From: Pterois miles | Taxonomy: Eukaryota > Chordata > Actinopteri > Perciformes > Scorpaenidae | Assembly: GCA_947000775.1 (NCBI GenBank) | Contig: CAMQGK010000520.1 | Span: forward strand, 62,001-126,000 | Direction of reading: 5' to 3' | Length of the DNA stretch: 64,000 nt | Shown: one piece after another, positions 21,991 to 34,800 of the stretch | Numbering within the stretch: the first letter of the stretch is position 1 | Layout of the letters: every line of letters starts with the position of its first letter | Position numbers and translations under genes: made by a program | The notes under the pieces: model-generated | Told to the model about the DNA's origin: nothing | The model's input: the letters and a program-made list of their open reading frames with translations, nothing else | Database searches by the model: none

Positions 21991-24755
21991 GCACAGGCCC
22001 ACAAACGCCGGCAGGTCTGACCACTCAGTCTGACCCAAAACAGGCCCACAAACGCCGGCAGGTAGGCACGCTCAGCCTGACACAGGACTGGCACACAAAC
22101 GCCGGCAGGTCTGCGCCCTCAGTCGGACCCAGGACAGGCCCACAAACGCCGGCGGGTAGGCGCGCTCAGCCTGACACAGGACTGGCACACAAAAGCCGGC
22201 AGGTCTGCGCCCTCAGTCGGACCCAGGACAGGCCCACCAACGCCGGCGGGTCTGCGCCTTCAGTTGGACCCAGCACAGGCCCACAAACGCCGGCAGGTCT
22301 GACCTCTCATTCGGAGAAAGCACAGTCCCTCAAACACCGGCGGGTCTGCGCCCTCAGTCGGACCCAGCACAGGCCCACAAACGCCGGCATGTCTGACCCC
22401 TCAGTCTGACCCAGCACAGGCCCACAAACGCCGGCGGGTAGGCGCGCTCAGCCTGACACAGGACTGGCACACAAACGCCGGCAGGTCTGCGCCCTCAGTC
22501 GGACCCAGGACAGGCCCACAAACGCCAGCGGGTCTGCGCCTTCAGTTGGACCCAGCACAAGCCCACAAACGCCGGCAGGTCTGACCTTTCATTCGGAGAA
22601 AGCACAGTCCCTCAAACACCGGCGGGTCTGCGCCCTCAGTCGGACCCAGCACAGGCCCACAAACGCCGGCAGGTCTGACCCCTCAGTCTGACCCAGCACA
22701 GGCCCACAAACGCCGGCGGGTAGGCGCGCTCAGTCTGACACAGGACTAGCACGCAAACGTCGACAGGTCTGCGCCCAAAGTCTTACCAAGGGCAGGCCCA
22801 CAAACGCCGGCGGGTCTGCTCCCTCAGTCGGACCCAGGACAGGCCCACAAACGCCGGCGGGTCTGCACTACTCAGTCGGACCCAGTACAGGCAAAAAAAA
22901 GCCGGCAGGTCTGACCCCTCAGTCGGACAAAGCACAGGCCCACAAACACCGGCAGGTCTGACCCCTCAGTCTGACCCAGCACAGGCCCACAAACGCCGGC
23001 GGGTAGGCGCGCTCAGTCGGACCCAGGACAGGCCCACAAACGCCGGCGGGTCTGCACTACTCAGTCAGACACAGGACAGGCCCACAAACGCCGGCAGGTC
23101 TGACCCCTCAGTCGGACCCAGGACAGGCCCACAAACGCCGGCGGGTCTGCGCCCTCAGTCGGACCCAGGACAGGCCCACAAACGCCGGCGGGTCTGCACT
23201 ACTCAGTCGGACACAGGACAGGCCCACAAACGCCGGTGGGTAGGCGCGCTCAGTCTGACCCAACACAGGCCCACAAACGCCGGCAGGTCTGACCACTCAG
23301 TCTGACCCAAAACAGGCCCACAAACGCCGGCAGGTAGGCGCGCTCAGCCTGACACAGGACTGGCACACAAACGCCGGCAGGTCTGCGCCCTCAGTCGGAC
23401 CCAGGACAGGCCCACAAACGCCGGCGGGTCTGCGCCTTCAGTTGGACCCAGCAGAGGCCCACAAACGCCGGCAGGTCTGACCTCTCATTCGGAGAAAGCA
23501 CAGTCCCTCAAACACCGGCGGGTCTGCGCCCTCAGTCGGACCCAGCACAGGCCCACAAACGCCGGCAGGTCTGACCCCTCAGTCTGACCCAGCACAAGCC
23601 CACAAACGCCGGCGGGTAGGCGCGCTCAGCCTGACACAGGACTGGCACACAAACGCCGGCAGGTCTGCGCCCTCAGTCGGACCCAGGACAGGCCCACAAA
23701 CGCCGGCGGGTCTGCTCCTTCAGTAGGACCCAGCACAGGCCCACAAACGCCGGCAGGTCTGACCTCTCATTCAGAGAAAGCACAGTCCCACAAACACCGG
23801 CGGGTCTGCGCCCTCAGTCGGACCCAGCACAGGCCCACAAACTCCGGCAGGTCTGACCCCTCAGTCTGACCCAGTACAGGCCCACAAACGCCGGCGGGTA
23901 GGCGCGCTCAGTCGGACCCAGGACAGGCCCACAAACGCCGGCAGGTCTGACCCCTCAGTCTGACCCAGTACAGGCCCACAAACACCAGCAGGTAGGCGCG
24001 CTCAGTCTGACACAGGACTGGCACACAAACGCCGGCGGGTCTGCACTACTCAGTCAGACCCAGTACAAGCAAACAAAAGCTGGCAGGTCTGACCCCTCAG
24101 TTGGACAAAGCACAGGCCCACAAACACCGGCAGGTCTGTGCCCTCAGTCGGACCCAGTACAGGCCCACAAACGCCGGCAGGTCTGACCCGTCAGTCTGAC
24201 CCAGCACAGGTCCACAAACGCCAGTGGGTAGGCGCGCTCAGTCTGACACAGGACTGGCACACAAACGCCGACAGGTCTGACCCCTCAGTCTGACCCAGGA
24301 CAGGCCCAAAAACGCCGGCGTGTCTGCGCCCTCAGTCGGACCCAGGACAGGCCCACAAACGCCGGCGGGTCTGCACTACTCAGTCGGACACAGGACAGGC
24401 CCACAAACGCCGGTGGGTAGGCGTGCTCAGTCTGACCCAACACAGGCCCACAAACGCCGGCAGGTCTGACCACTCAGTCTGACCCAACACAGGCCCACAA
24501 ACGCCGGCGGGTAGGCGCGCTCAGCCTGACACAGGACTGGCACACAAAAGCCGGCAGGTCTGCGCCCTCAGTCGGACCCAGGACAGGCCCACCAACGCCG
24601 GCGGGTCTGCGCCTTCAGTTGGACCCAGCACAGGCCCACGAACGCCGGCAGGTCTGACCTCTCATTCGGAGAAAGCACAGTCCCTCAAACACCGGCGGGT
24701 CTGCGCCCTCAGTCGGACCCAGCACAGGCCCACAAACGCCGGCAGGTCTGACCCC
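21991..24755. repeat. 3,248-bp macro-repeat, copy 2, with two deletions
   Basis: Spacing to copy 1 is 3,248 bp to about 22955, then 3,060 bp to about 24270, then 2,731 bp to about 24755. The steps are losses of 188 bp (4 x 47) and 329 bp (7 x 47). At the first junction H is followed directly by an F-type monomer, with M, N, A and E missing. At the second, variant A passes straight into the GACCCCTCAGTCTG series. Confidence 0.87.
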
Positions 24756-26330
24756 TCAGTCTGACCCAGCACAGGCCCACAAACGCCGGCGGGTAGGCGC
24801 GCTCAGCCTGACACAGGACTGGCACACAAACGCCGGCAGGTCTGCGCCCTCAGTCGGACCCAGGACAGGCCCACAAACGCCGGCGGGTCTGCGCCTTCAG
24901 TAGGACCCAGCACAGGCCAACAAACGCCGGCAGGTCTGACCTCTCATTCAGAGAAAGCACAGTCCCACAAACACCGGCGGGTCTGCGCCCTCAGTCGGAC
25001 CCAGCACAGGCCCACAAACTCCGGCAGGTCTGACCCCTCAGTCTGACCCAGCACAGGCCCACAAACGCCGGCGGGTCTGCACTACTCAGTCGGACCCAGT
25101 ACAAGCAAACAAAAGCCGGCAGGTCTGACCCCTCAGTCGGACAAAGAACAGGCCCACAAACACCGGCAGGTCTGTGCCCTCAGTCGGACCCAGTACAGGC
25201 CCACAAACGCCGGCAGGTCTGACCCGTCAGTCTGACCCAGCACAGGCCCACAAACGCCAGTGGGTAGGCGCGCTCAGTCTGACACAGGACTGGCACACAA
25301 ACGCCGGCAGGTCTGCGCCCTCAGTCGGACCCAGGACAGGCCCACAAACGCCGGCGGGTCTGCGCCTTCAGTTGGACCCAGCACAGGCCCACAAACGCCG
25401 GCAGGTCTGACCTCTCATTCGGAGAAAGCACAGTCCCACAAACACCGGCGGGTCTGCGCCCTCAGTCGGACCCAGTACAGGCCCACAAACGCCGGCAGGT
25501 CTGACCCCTCAGTCTGACCCAGCAAAGGGCCACAAACGCCGGCAGGTCTGACCTCTCATTCAGAGAAAGCACAGTCCCACAAACACCGGCGGGTCTGCAA
25601 CATCAGTCGGACCCAGCACAGGCCCACAAACGCCGGCAGGTCTGACCCCTCAGTCGGACCCAGCACAGGCCCACAAACGCCAGCGGGTAGGCGCGCTCAG
25701 TCTGACACAGGACTGGAACACAAACGCCGGCAGGTCTGCGCCCTCAGCCGGACCCAGGACAGGCCCACAAACGCCGGCGGGTAGGCGCGCATAGTCTGAC
25801 CCAGGACAGGCCCACAAACGCCGGTAGGTCTGACCCCTCAGTCTGACCCAACAAAGGCCCACAAACGCCGGCGGGTAGGCGCGCTCAGCCTGACACAGGA
25901 CTGGCACACAAACGCCGGCAGGTCTGCGCCCTCAGTCGGACCCAGGACAGGCCCACAAACGCCAGCGGGTCTGCGCCTTCAGTTGGACCCAGCACAAGCC
26001 CACAAACGCCGGCATGTCTGACCTTTCATTCGGAGAAAGCACAGTCCCTCAAACACCGGCGGGTCTGCGCCCTCAGTCGGACCCAGGACAGGCCCACAAA
26101 CGCCGGCGGGTCTGCACTACTCAGTCGGACCCAGGACAGGCCCACAAACGCCGGCGGGTCTGCACTACTCAGTCGGACCCAGTACAGGCAAAAAAAAAGC
26201 CGGCAGGTCTGACCCCTCAGTCGGACAAAGCACAGGCCCACAAACACCGGCAGGTCTGAGCCTTCAGTCGGACCCAGCACAGGCACACAAACGCCGGCAG
26301 GTCTGAACCCTCAGTCTGACCCAGTACAGG
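24490..26330. repeat. Segment duplicated at 31.74-33.53 kb
   Basis: This matches the sequence 7,251 bp to the right, sharing CCCACCAACGCC, the AGTAGG monomer with GGCCAACAAAC, the G-H-I-J-A-B-C-D-E run and the rare GCGCGCATAG. Near 26098-26145 it has one extra 48-bp CACTACTCAG monomer, which drops the spacing to 7,203 bp. This segment overlaps the first 1.98-kb HOR copy because repeats of different scale are nested here. Confidence 0.82.
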
Positions 26331-27362
26331 CCCACAAACACCAGCGGGTAGGCGCGCTCAGTCTGACACAGGACTGGCACACAAACACCGGCGGGTCTGC
26401 GCCCTCAGTCGGACCCAGCACAGGCCCACAAACGCCGGCAGGTCTGACCCCTCAGTCTGACCCAGCACAGGCCCACAAACGCCGGTGGGTAGGCGCGCTC
26501 AGTCGGACCCAGGACAGGCCCACAAACGCCGGCGGGTCTGCACTACTCAGTCGGACACAGGACAGGCCCACAAACGCCGGCAGGTCTGACCCCTCAGTCG
26601 GACTCAGGACAGGCCCACAAACGCCGGCGGGTCTGCGCCCTCAGTCGGACCCAGGACAGGCCCACAAACGCCGGCGGGTCTGCACTACTCAGTCGGACAC
26701 AGGACAGGCCCACAAACGCCGGTGGGTAGGCGCGCTCAATCTGACCCAACACAGGCCCACAAACGCCGGCAGGTCTGACCACTCAGTCTGACCCAAAACA
26801 GGCCCACAAACGCCGGCAGGTAGGCGCGCTAAGCCTGACACAGGACTGGCACACAAACGCCGGCAGGTCTGCGCCCTCAGTCGGACCCAGGACAGGCCAA
26901 CAAACGCCGGCGGGTCTGCGCCTTCAGTTGGACCCAGCACAGGCCCACAAACGCCGGCAGGTCTGACCTCTCGTTCGGAGAAAGCACAGTACCACAAACA
27001 CCGGCGGGTCTGCGCCCTCAGTCGGACCCAGCACAGGCCCACAAACGCCGGCAGGTCTGACCCCTCAGTCTGACCCAGCACAGGCCCACAAACGCCGGCG
27101 GGTAGGCGCGCTCAGTCTGACACAGGACTAGCACACAAACGCCGACAGGTCTGACCCCTCAGTCTGACCCAGGACAGGCCCACAAACGCCGGCAGGTCTG
27201 ACCACTCAGTCTGACCCAACACAGGCCCACAAACGCCGGCGGGTAGGCACGCTCAGCCTGACACAGGACTGGCACACAAACGCCGGCAGGTCTGCGCCCT
27301 CAGTCGGACCCAGGACAGGCCCACAAACGCCGGCGGGTCTGCGCCTTCAGTTGGACCCAGCA
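25525..27362. repeat. ~1.98-kb HOR, copy a (1,838-bp form)
   Basis: The same monomer order as the next copy but 139 bp shorter. Near 26080-26180 it lacks the four-monomer stretch that includes the A'-K pair and has one extra 48-bp monomer and one extra A in the A-run. Shared rare signs include CATCAGTCGG, the GCCCTCAGCCGG monomer and GGTAGGTCTG. Confidence 0.85.
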
Positions 27363-29339
27363 CAGGCCCACAAACGCCGGCAGGTCTGACCTCTCATTCA
27401 GAGAAAGCACAGTCCCACAAACACCGGCGGGTCTGCGCCATCAGTCGGACCCAGCACAGGCCCACAAACGCCGGCAGGTCTGACCCCTCAGTCGGACCCA
27501 GCACAGGCCCACAAACGCCAGCGGGTAGGCGCGCTCAGTCTGACACAGGACTGGAACACAAACGCCGGCAGGTCTGCGCCCTCAGCCGGACCCAGGACAG
27601 GCCCACAAACGCCGGCGGGTAGGCGCGCACAGTCTGACCCAGGACAGGCCCACAAACGCCGGTAGGTCTGACCCCTCAGTCTGACCCAACAAAGGCCCAC
27701 AAACGCCGGCGGGTAGGCGCGCTCAGCCTGACACAGGACTGGCACACAAACGCCGGCAGGTCTGCGCCCTCAGTCGGACCCAGGACAGGCCCACAAACGC
27801 CAGCGGGTCTGCGCCTTCAGTTGGACCCAGCACAAGCCCACAAACGCCGGCAGGTCTGACCTTTCATTCGGAGAAAGCACAGTCCCTCAAACACCGGCGG
27901 GTCTGCGCCCTCAGTCGGACCCAGCACAGGCCCACAAACGCCGGCAGGTCTGACCGCTAAGTCTGACCCAGCACAGGCCCACAAACGCCGGCGGGTAGGC
28001 GCGCTCAGTCTGACACAGGACTGGCACGCAAACGCCGACAGGTCTGCGCCCAAAGTCTGACCAAGGGCAGGCCCACAAACGCCGGCGGGTCTGCTCCCTC
28101 AGTCGGACCCAGGACAGTCCCACAAACGCCGGCGGGTCTGCACTACTCAGTCGGACCCAGTACAGGCAAACAAAAGCCGGCAGGTCTGACCCCTCAGTCG
28201 GACAAAGCACAGGCCCACAAACACCGGCAGGTCTGAGCCTTCTGTCGGACCCAGCACAGGCACACAAACGCCGGCAGGTCTGAACCCTCAGTCTGATCCA
28301 GTTCAGGCCCACAAACACCAGCGGGTAGGCGCGCTCAGTCTGACACAGGACTGGCACACAAATGCCGGCGGGTCTGCGCCCTCAGTCAGACCCAGCACAG
28401 GCCCACAAACGCCGGCAGGTCTGACCCCTCAGTCTGACCCAGCACAGGCCCACAAACGCCGGCGGGTAGGCGCGCTCAGTCGGACCCAGGACAGGCCCAC
28501 AAACGCCGGCGGGTCTGCACTACTCAGTCGGACACAGGACAGGCCCACAAACGCCGGCAGGTCTGACCCCTCAGTCGGACCCAGGACAGGCCCACAAACG
28601 CCGGCGGGTCTGCGCCCTCAGTCGGACCCAGGACAGGCCCACAAATGCCGGCGGGTCTGCACTACTCAGTCGGACACAGGACAGGCCCACAAACGCCGGT
28701 GGGTAGGCGCGCTCAGTCTGACCCAACACAGGCCCACAAACGCCGGCAGGTCTGACCACTCAGTCTGACCCAAAACAGGCCCACAAACGCCGGCAGGTAG
28801 GCGCGCTAAGCCTGACACAGGACTGGCACACAAACGCCGGCAGGTCTGCGCCCTCAGTCGGACCCAGGACAGGCCAACAAACGCCGGCAGGTCTGCGCCT
28901 TCAGTTGGACCCAGCACAGGCCCACAAACGCCGGCAGGTCTGACCTCTCATTCGGAGAAAGCACAGTACCACAAACACCGGCGGGTCTGCGCCCTCAGTC
29001 GGACCCAGCACAGGCCCACAAACGCCGGCAGGTCTGACCCCTCAGTCTGACCCAGCACAGGTCCACAAACGCCGGCGGGTAGGCGCGCTCAGTCTGACAC
29101 AGGACTAGCACACAAACGCCGACAGGTCTGACCCCTCAGTCTGACCCAGGACAGGCCCACAAACGCCGGCAGGTCTGACCACTCAGTCTGACCCAACACA
29201 GGCCCACAAACGCCGGCGGGTAGGCACGCTCAGCCTGACACAGGACTGGCACACAAACGCCGGCAGGTCTGCGCCCTCAGTCGGACCCAGGACAGGCCCA
29301 CAAACGCCGGCGGGTCTGCGCCTTCAGTTGGACCCAGCA
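27363..29339. repeat. ~1.98-kb HOR, copy b (1,977 bp, full)
   Basis: About 42 monomers (1,974 plus three extra bases from 48-bp monomers). The next copy follows at exactly 1,977 bp, shown by the GTAGG monomers at 27713 and 29690 and the shared GACCGCTAAGTCTG at about 27952 and 29929. It holds the complete run A-B-C-D-E-F-A'-K-L-G-H-M-N-A-E-F-O-P and so on. It is the best single reference for the underlying HOR. Confidence 0.88.
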
Positions 29340-31070
29340 CAGGCCCACAAACGCCGGCAGGTCTGACCTCTCATTCAGAGAAAGCACAGTCCCACAAACA
29401 CCGGCGGGTCTGCGCCATCAGTCGGACCCAGCACAGGCCCACAAACGCCGGCAGGTCTGACCCCTCAGTCGGACCCAGCACAGGCCCACAAACGCCAGCG
29501 GGTAGGCGCGCTCAGTCTGACACAGGACTGGAACACAAACGCCGGCAGGTCTGCGCCCTCAGCCGGACCCAGGACAGGCCCACAAACGCCGGCGGGTAGG
29601 CGCGCACAGTCTGACCCAGGACAGGCCCACAAACGCCGGTAGGTCTGACCCCTCAGTCTGACCCAACAAAGGCCCACAAACGCCGGCGGGTAGGCGCGCT
29701 CAGCCTGACACAGGACTGGCACACAAACGCCGGCAGGTCTGCGCCCTCAGTCGGACCCAGGACAGGCCCACAAACGCCAGCGGGTCTGCGCCTTCAGTTG
29801 GACCCAGCACAAGCCCACAAACGCCGGCAGGTCTGACCTTTCATTCGGAGAAAGCACAGTCCCTCAAACACCGGCGGGTCTGCGCCCTCAGTCGGACCCA
29901 GCACAGGCCCACAAACGCCGGCAGGTCTGACCGCTAAGTCTGACCCAGCACAGGCCCACAAACGCCGGCGGGTAGGCGCGCTCAGTCTGACACAGGACTA
30001 GCACGCAAACGCCGACAGGTCTGCGCCCAAAGTCTGACCAAGGGCAGGCCCACAAACGCCGGCGGGTCTGCTCCCTCAGTCGGACCCAGGACAGGCCCAC
30101 AAACGCCGGCGGGTCTGCACTACTCAGTCGGACCCAGTACAGGCAAACAAAAGCCGGCAGGTCTGACCCCTCAGTCGGACAAAGCACAGGCCCACAAACA
30201 CCGGCAGGTCTGAGCCTTCTGTCGGACCCAGAACAGGCACACAAACGCCGGCAGGTCTGAACCCTCAGTCTGATCCAGTACAGGCCCACAAACACCAGCG
30301 GGTAGGCGCGCTCAGTCTGACACAGGACTGGCACACAAACGCCGGCGGGTCTGCGCCCTCAGTCGGACCCAGCACAGGCCCACAAACGCCGGCAGGTCTG
30401 ACCCCTCAGTCTGACCCAGCACAGGCCCACAAACGCCGGCGGGTAGGCGCGCTCAGTCGGACCCAGGACAGGCCCACAAACGCCGGCGGGTCTGCACTAC
30501 TCAGTCGGACACAGGACAGGCCCACAAACGCCGGCAGGTCTGACCCCTCAGTCGGACCCAGGACAGGCCCACAAACGCCGGCGGGTCTGCGCCCTCAGTC
30601 GGACCCAGGACAGGCCCACAAATGCCGGCGGGTCTGCACTACTCAGTCGGACACAGGACAGGCCCACAAACGCCGGTGGGTAGGCGCGCTCAGTCTGACC
30701 CAACACAGGACAACAAACGCCGGCAGGTCTGACCACTCAGTCTGACCCAAAACAGGCCCACAAACGCCGGCAGGTAGGCGCGCTCAGCCTGACACAGGAC
30801 TGGCACACAAACGCCGGCAGGTCTGCGCCCTCAGTCGGACCCAGGACAGGCCCACAAACGCCGGCGGGTCTGCGCCTTCAGTTGGACCCAGCTGAGGCCC
30901 ACAAACGCCGGCAGGTCTGACCTCTCATTCGGAGAAAGCACAGTCCCTCAAACACCGGCGGGTCTGCGCCCTCAGTCGGACCCAGCACAGGCCCACAAAC
31001 GCCGGCAGGTCTGACCCCTCAGTCTGACCCAGCACAAGCCCACAAACGCCGGCGGGTAGGCGCGCTCAGC
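29340..31070. repeat. ~1.98-kb HOR, copy c (partial)
   Basis: This matches copy b at 1,977 bp to about 31070 and then departs, with CAGCCTGACACAGGACTGG where copy b has CAGTCTGACACAGGACTAG. From about 30000 it also matches the 20-21-kb region. CAGCTGAGG at about 30889 is a change of the CAGCAGAGG seen at 1652, 20390 and 23450. Confidence 0.84.
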
Positions 31071-31865
31071 CTGACACAGGACTGGCACACAAACGCCGGC
31101 AGGTCTGCGCCCTCAGTCGGACCCAGGACAGGCCCACAAACGCCTGCGGGTCTGCTCCTTCAGTAGGACCCAGCACAGGCCCACAAACGCCGGCAGGTCT
31201 GACCTCTCATTCAGAGAAAGCACAGTCCCACAAACACCGGCGGGTCTGCGCCCTCAGTCGGACCCAGCACAGGCCCACTAACTCCGGCAGGTCTGACCCC
31301 TCAGTCTGACCCAGTACAGGCCCACAAACGCCGGCGGGTAGGCGCGCTCAGCCTGACACAGGACTGGCACACAAACGCCGGCAGGTCTGCGCCCTCAGTC
31401 GGACCCAGGACAGGCCCACAAACGCCGGCGGGTCTGCTCCTTCAGTAGGACCCAGCACAGGCCCAAAAACGCCGGCAGGTCTGACCCCTCAGTCTGACCC
31501 AGTACAGGCCCACAAACGCCGGCAGGTAGGCGCGCTCAGCCTGACACAGGACTGGCACACAAACGCCGGCAGGTCTGCGCCCTCAGTCGGACCCAGGACA
31601 GGCCCACAAACGCCGGCGGGTCTGCACTACTCAGTCGGACACAGGACAGGCCCACAAACGCCGGCAGGTCTGACCCCTCAGTCGGACCCAGGACAGGCCC
31701 ACAAACGCCGGCAGGTCTGACCCCTCAGTCTGACCCAGCACAGGCCCACAAACGCCGGCGGGTAGGCGCGCTCAGCCTGACACAGGACTGGCACACAAAC
31801 GCCGGCAGGTCTGCGCCCTCAGTCGGACCCAGGACAGGCCCACCAACGCCGGCGGGTCTGCGCCT
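31071..31865. repeat. Satellite segment shared with the start of copy C
   Basis: About 17 monomers, no gene. From 31291 it matches 57468 onwards at 26,177 bp, including the short series A-B-R with GCCCAAAAACGCC and then GGCAGGTAGG. This stretch has no counterpart at the start of copy B, so copies A and C share more leftward sequence than A and B do. Confidence 0.83.
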
Positions 31866-34800
31866 TCAGTTGGACCCAGCACAGGCCCACAAACGCCGGC
31901 AGGTCTGACCTCTCATTCAGAGAAAGCACAGTCCCTCAAACACCGGCGGGTCTGCGCCCTCAGTCGGACCCAGCACAGGCCCACAAACGCCGGCAGGTCT
32001 GACCCCTCAGTCTGACCCAGCACAGGCCCACAAACGCCGGCGGGTAGGCGCGCTCAGCCTGACACAGGACTGGCACACAAACGCCGGCAGGTCTGCGCCC
32101 TCAGTCGGACCCAGGACAGGCCCACAAACGCCGGCGGGTCTGCGCCTTCAGTAGGACCCAGCACAGGCCAACAAACGCCGGCAGGTCTGACCTCTCATTC
32201 AGAGAAAGCACAGTCCCACAAACACCGGCGGGTCTGCGCCCTCAGTCGGACCCAGCACAGGCCCACAAACTCCGGCAGGTCTGACCCCTCAGTCTGACCC
32301 AGCACAGGCCCACAAACGCCGGCGGGTCTGCACTACTCAGTCGGACCCAGTACAAGCAAACAAAAGCCGGCAGGTCTGACCCCTCAGTCGGACAAAGAAC
32401 AGGCCCACAAACACCGGCAGGTCTGTGACCTCAGTCGGACCCAGTACAGGCCCACAAACGCCGGCAGGTCTGACCCGTCAGTCTGACCCAGCACAGGCCC
32501 ACAAACGCCAGTGGGTAGGCGCGCTCAGTCTGACACAGGACTGGCACACAAACGCCGGCAGGTCTGCGCCCTCAGTCGGACCCAGGACAGGCCCACAAAC
32601 GCCGGCGGGTCTGCGCCTTCAGTTGGACCCAGCACAGGCCCACAAACGCCGGCAGGTCTGACCTCTCATTCGGAGAAAGCACAGTCCCACAAACACCGGC
32701 GGGTCTGCGCCCTCAGTCGGACCCAGTACAGGCCCACAAACGCCGGCAGGTCTGACCCCTCAGTCTGACCCAGCACAGGCCCACAAACGCCGGCAGGTCT
32801 GACCTCTCATTCAGAGAAAGCACAGTCCCATAAACACCGGCGGGTCTGCGCCATCAGTCGGACCCAGCACAGGCCCACAAACGCCGGCAGGTCTGACCCC
32901 TCAGTCGGACCCAGCACAGGCCCACAAACGCCAGCGGGTAGGCGCGCTCAGTCTGACACAGGACTGGAACACAAACGCCGGCAGGTCTGCGCCCTCAGCC
33001 GGACCCAGGACAGGCCCACAAACGCCGGCGGGTAGGCGCGCATAGTCTGACCCAGGATAGGCCCACAAACGCCGGTAGGTCTGACCCCTCAGTCTGACCC
33101 AACAAAGGCCCACAAACGCCGGCGGGTAGGCGCGCTCAGCCTGACACAGGACTGGCACACAAACGCCGGCAGGTCTGCGCCCTCAGTCGGACCCAGGACA
33201 GGCCCACAAACGCCAGCGGGTCTGCGCCTTCAGTTGGACCCAGCACAAGCCCACAAACGCCGGCAGGTCTGACCTTTCATTCGGAGAAAGCACAGTCCCT
33301 CAAACACCGGCGGGTCTGCGCCCTCAGTCGGACCCAGGACAGGCCCACAAACGCCGGCGGGTCTGCACTACTCAGTCGGACCCAGTACAGGCAAAAAAAA
33401 AGCCGGCAGGTCTGACCCCTCAGTCGGACAAAGCACAGGCCCACAAACACCGGCAGGTCTGAGCCTTCAGTCGGACCCAGCACAGGCACACAAACGCCGG
33501 CAGGTCTGAACCCTCAGTCTGACCCAGCACAGGCCCACAAACGCCGGTGGGTAGGCGCGCTCAGTCGGACCCAGGACAGGCCCACAAACGCCGGCGGGTC
33601 TGCACTACTCAGTCGGACACAGGACAGGCCCACAAACGCCGGCAGGTCTGACCCCTCAGTCGGACTCAGGACAGGCCCACAAACGCCGGCGGGTCTGCGC
33701 CCTCAGTCGGACCCAGGACAGGCCCACAAACGCCGGCGGGTCTGCACTACTCAGTCGGACACAGGACAGGCCCACAAACGCCGGCAGGTCTGACCCCTCA
33801 GTCGGACTCAGGACAGGCCCACAAACGCCGGTGGGTAGGCGCGCTCAGTCTGACCCAACACAGGCCCACAAACGCCGGCAGGTCTGACCACTCAGTCTGA
33901 CCCAAAACAGGCCCACAAACGCCGGCAGGTAGGCGCGCTAAGCCTGACACAGGACTGGCACACAAACGCCGGCAGGTCTGACCACTCAGTCTGACCCAAA
34001 ACAGGCCCACAAACGCCGGCAGGTAGGCGCGCTAAGCCTGACACAGGACTGGCACACAAACGCCGGCAGGTCTGCGCCCTCAGTCGGACCCAGGACAGGC
34101 CAACAAACGCCGGCGGGTCTGCGCCTTCAGTTGGACCCAGCACAGGCCCACAAACGCCGGCAGGTCTGACCTCTCATTCGGAGAAAGCACAGTCCCACAA
34201 ACACCGGCGGGTCTGCGCCCTCAGTCGGACCCAGCACAGGCCCACAAACGCCGGCAGGTCTGACCCCTCAGTCTGACCCAGCACAGGCCCACAAACGCCG
34301 GCGGGTAGGCGCGCTCAGTCTGACACAGGACTAGCACACAAACGCCGACAGGTCTGACCCCTCAGTCTGACCCAGGACAGGCCCACAAACGCCGGCAGGT
34401 CTGACCACTCAGTCTGACCCAACACAGGCCCACAAACGCCGGCGGGTAGGCACGCTCAGCCTGACACAGGACTGGCACACAAACGCCGGCAGGTCTGCGC
34501 CCTCAGTCGGACCCAGGACAGGCCCACAAACGCCGGCGGGTCTGCGCCTTCAGTTGGACCCAGCACAGGCCCACAAACGCCGGCAGGTCTGACCTCTCAT
34601 TCAGAGAAAGCACAGTCCCACAAACACCGGCGGGTCTGCGCCATCAGTCGGACCCAGCACAGGCCCACAAACGCCGGCAGGTCTGACCCCTCAGTCGGAC
34701 CCAGCACAGGCCCACAAACGCCAGCGGGTAGGCGCGCTCAGTCTGACACAGGACTGGAACACAAACGCCGGCAGGTCTGCGCCCTCAGCCGGACCCAGGA

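Noticed and set aside
27911..28357. 148-codon minus-strand open frame (and a near copy at 29888-30334) as a gene
   Set aside because: It is built only from the 141-bp cycle of satellite monomers, stops at the same TCAG-derived TGA as dozens of other frames, and has no promoter, splice or domain support. All other open frames in the window are rejected for the same reason.
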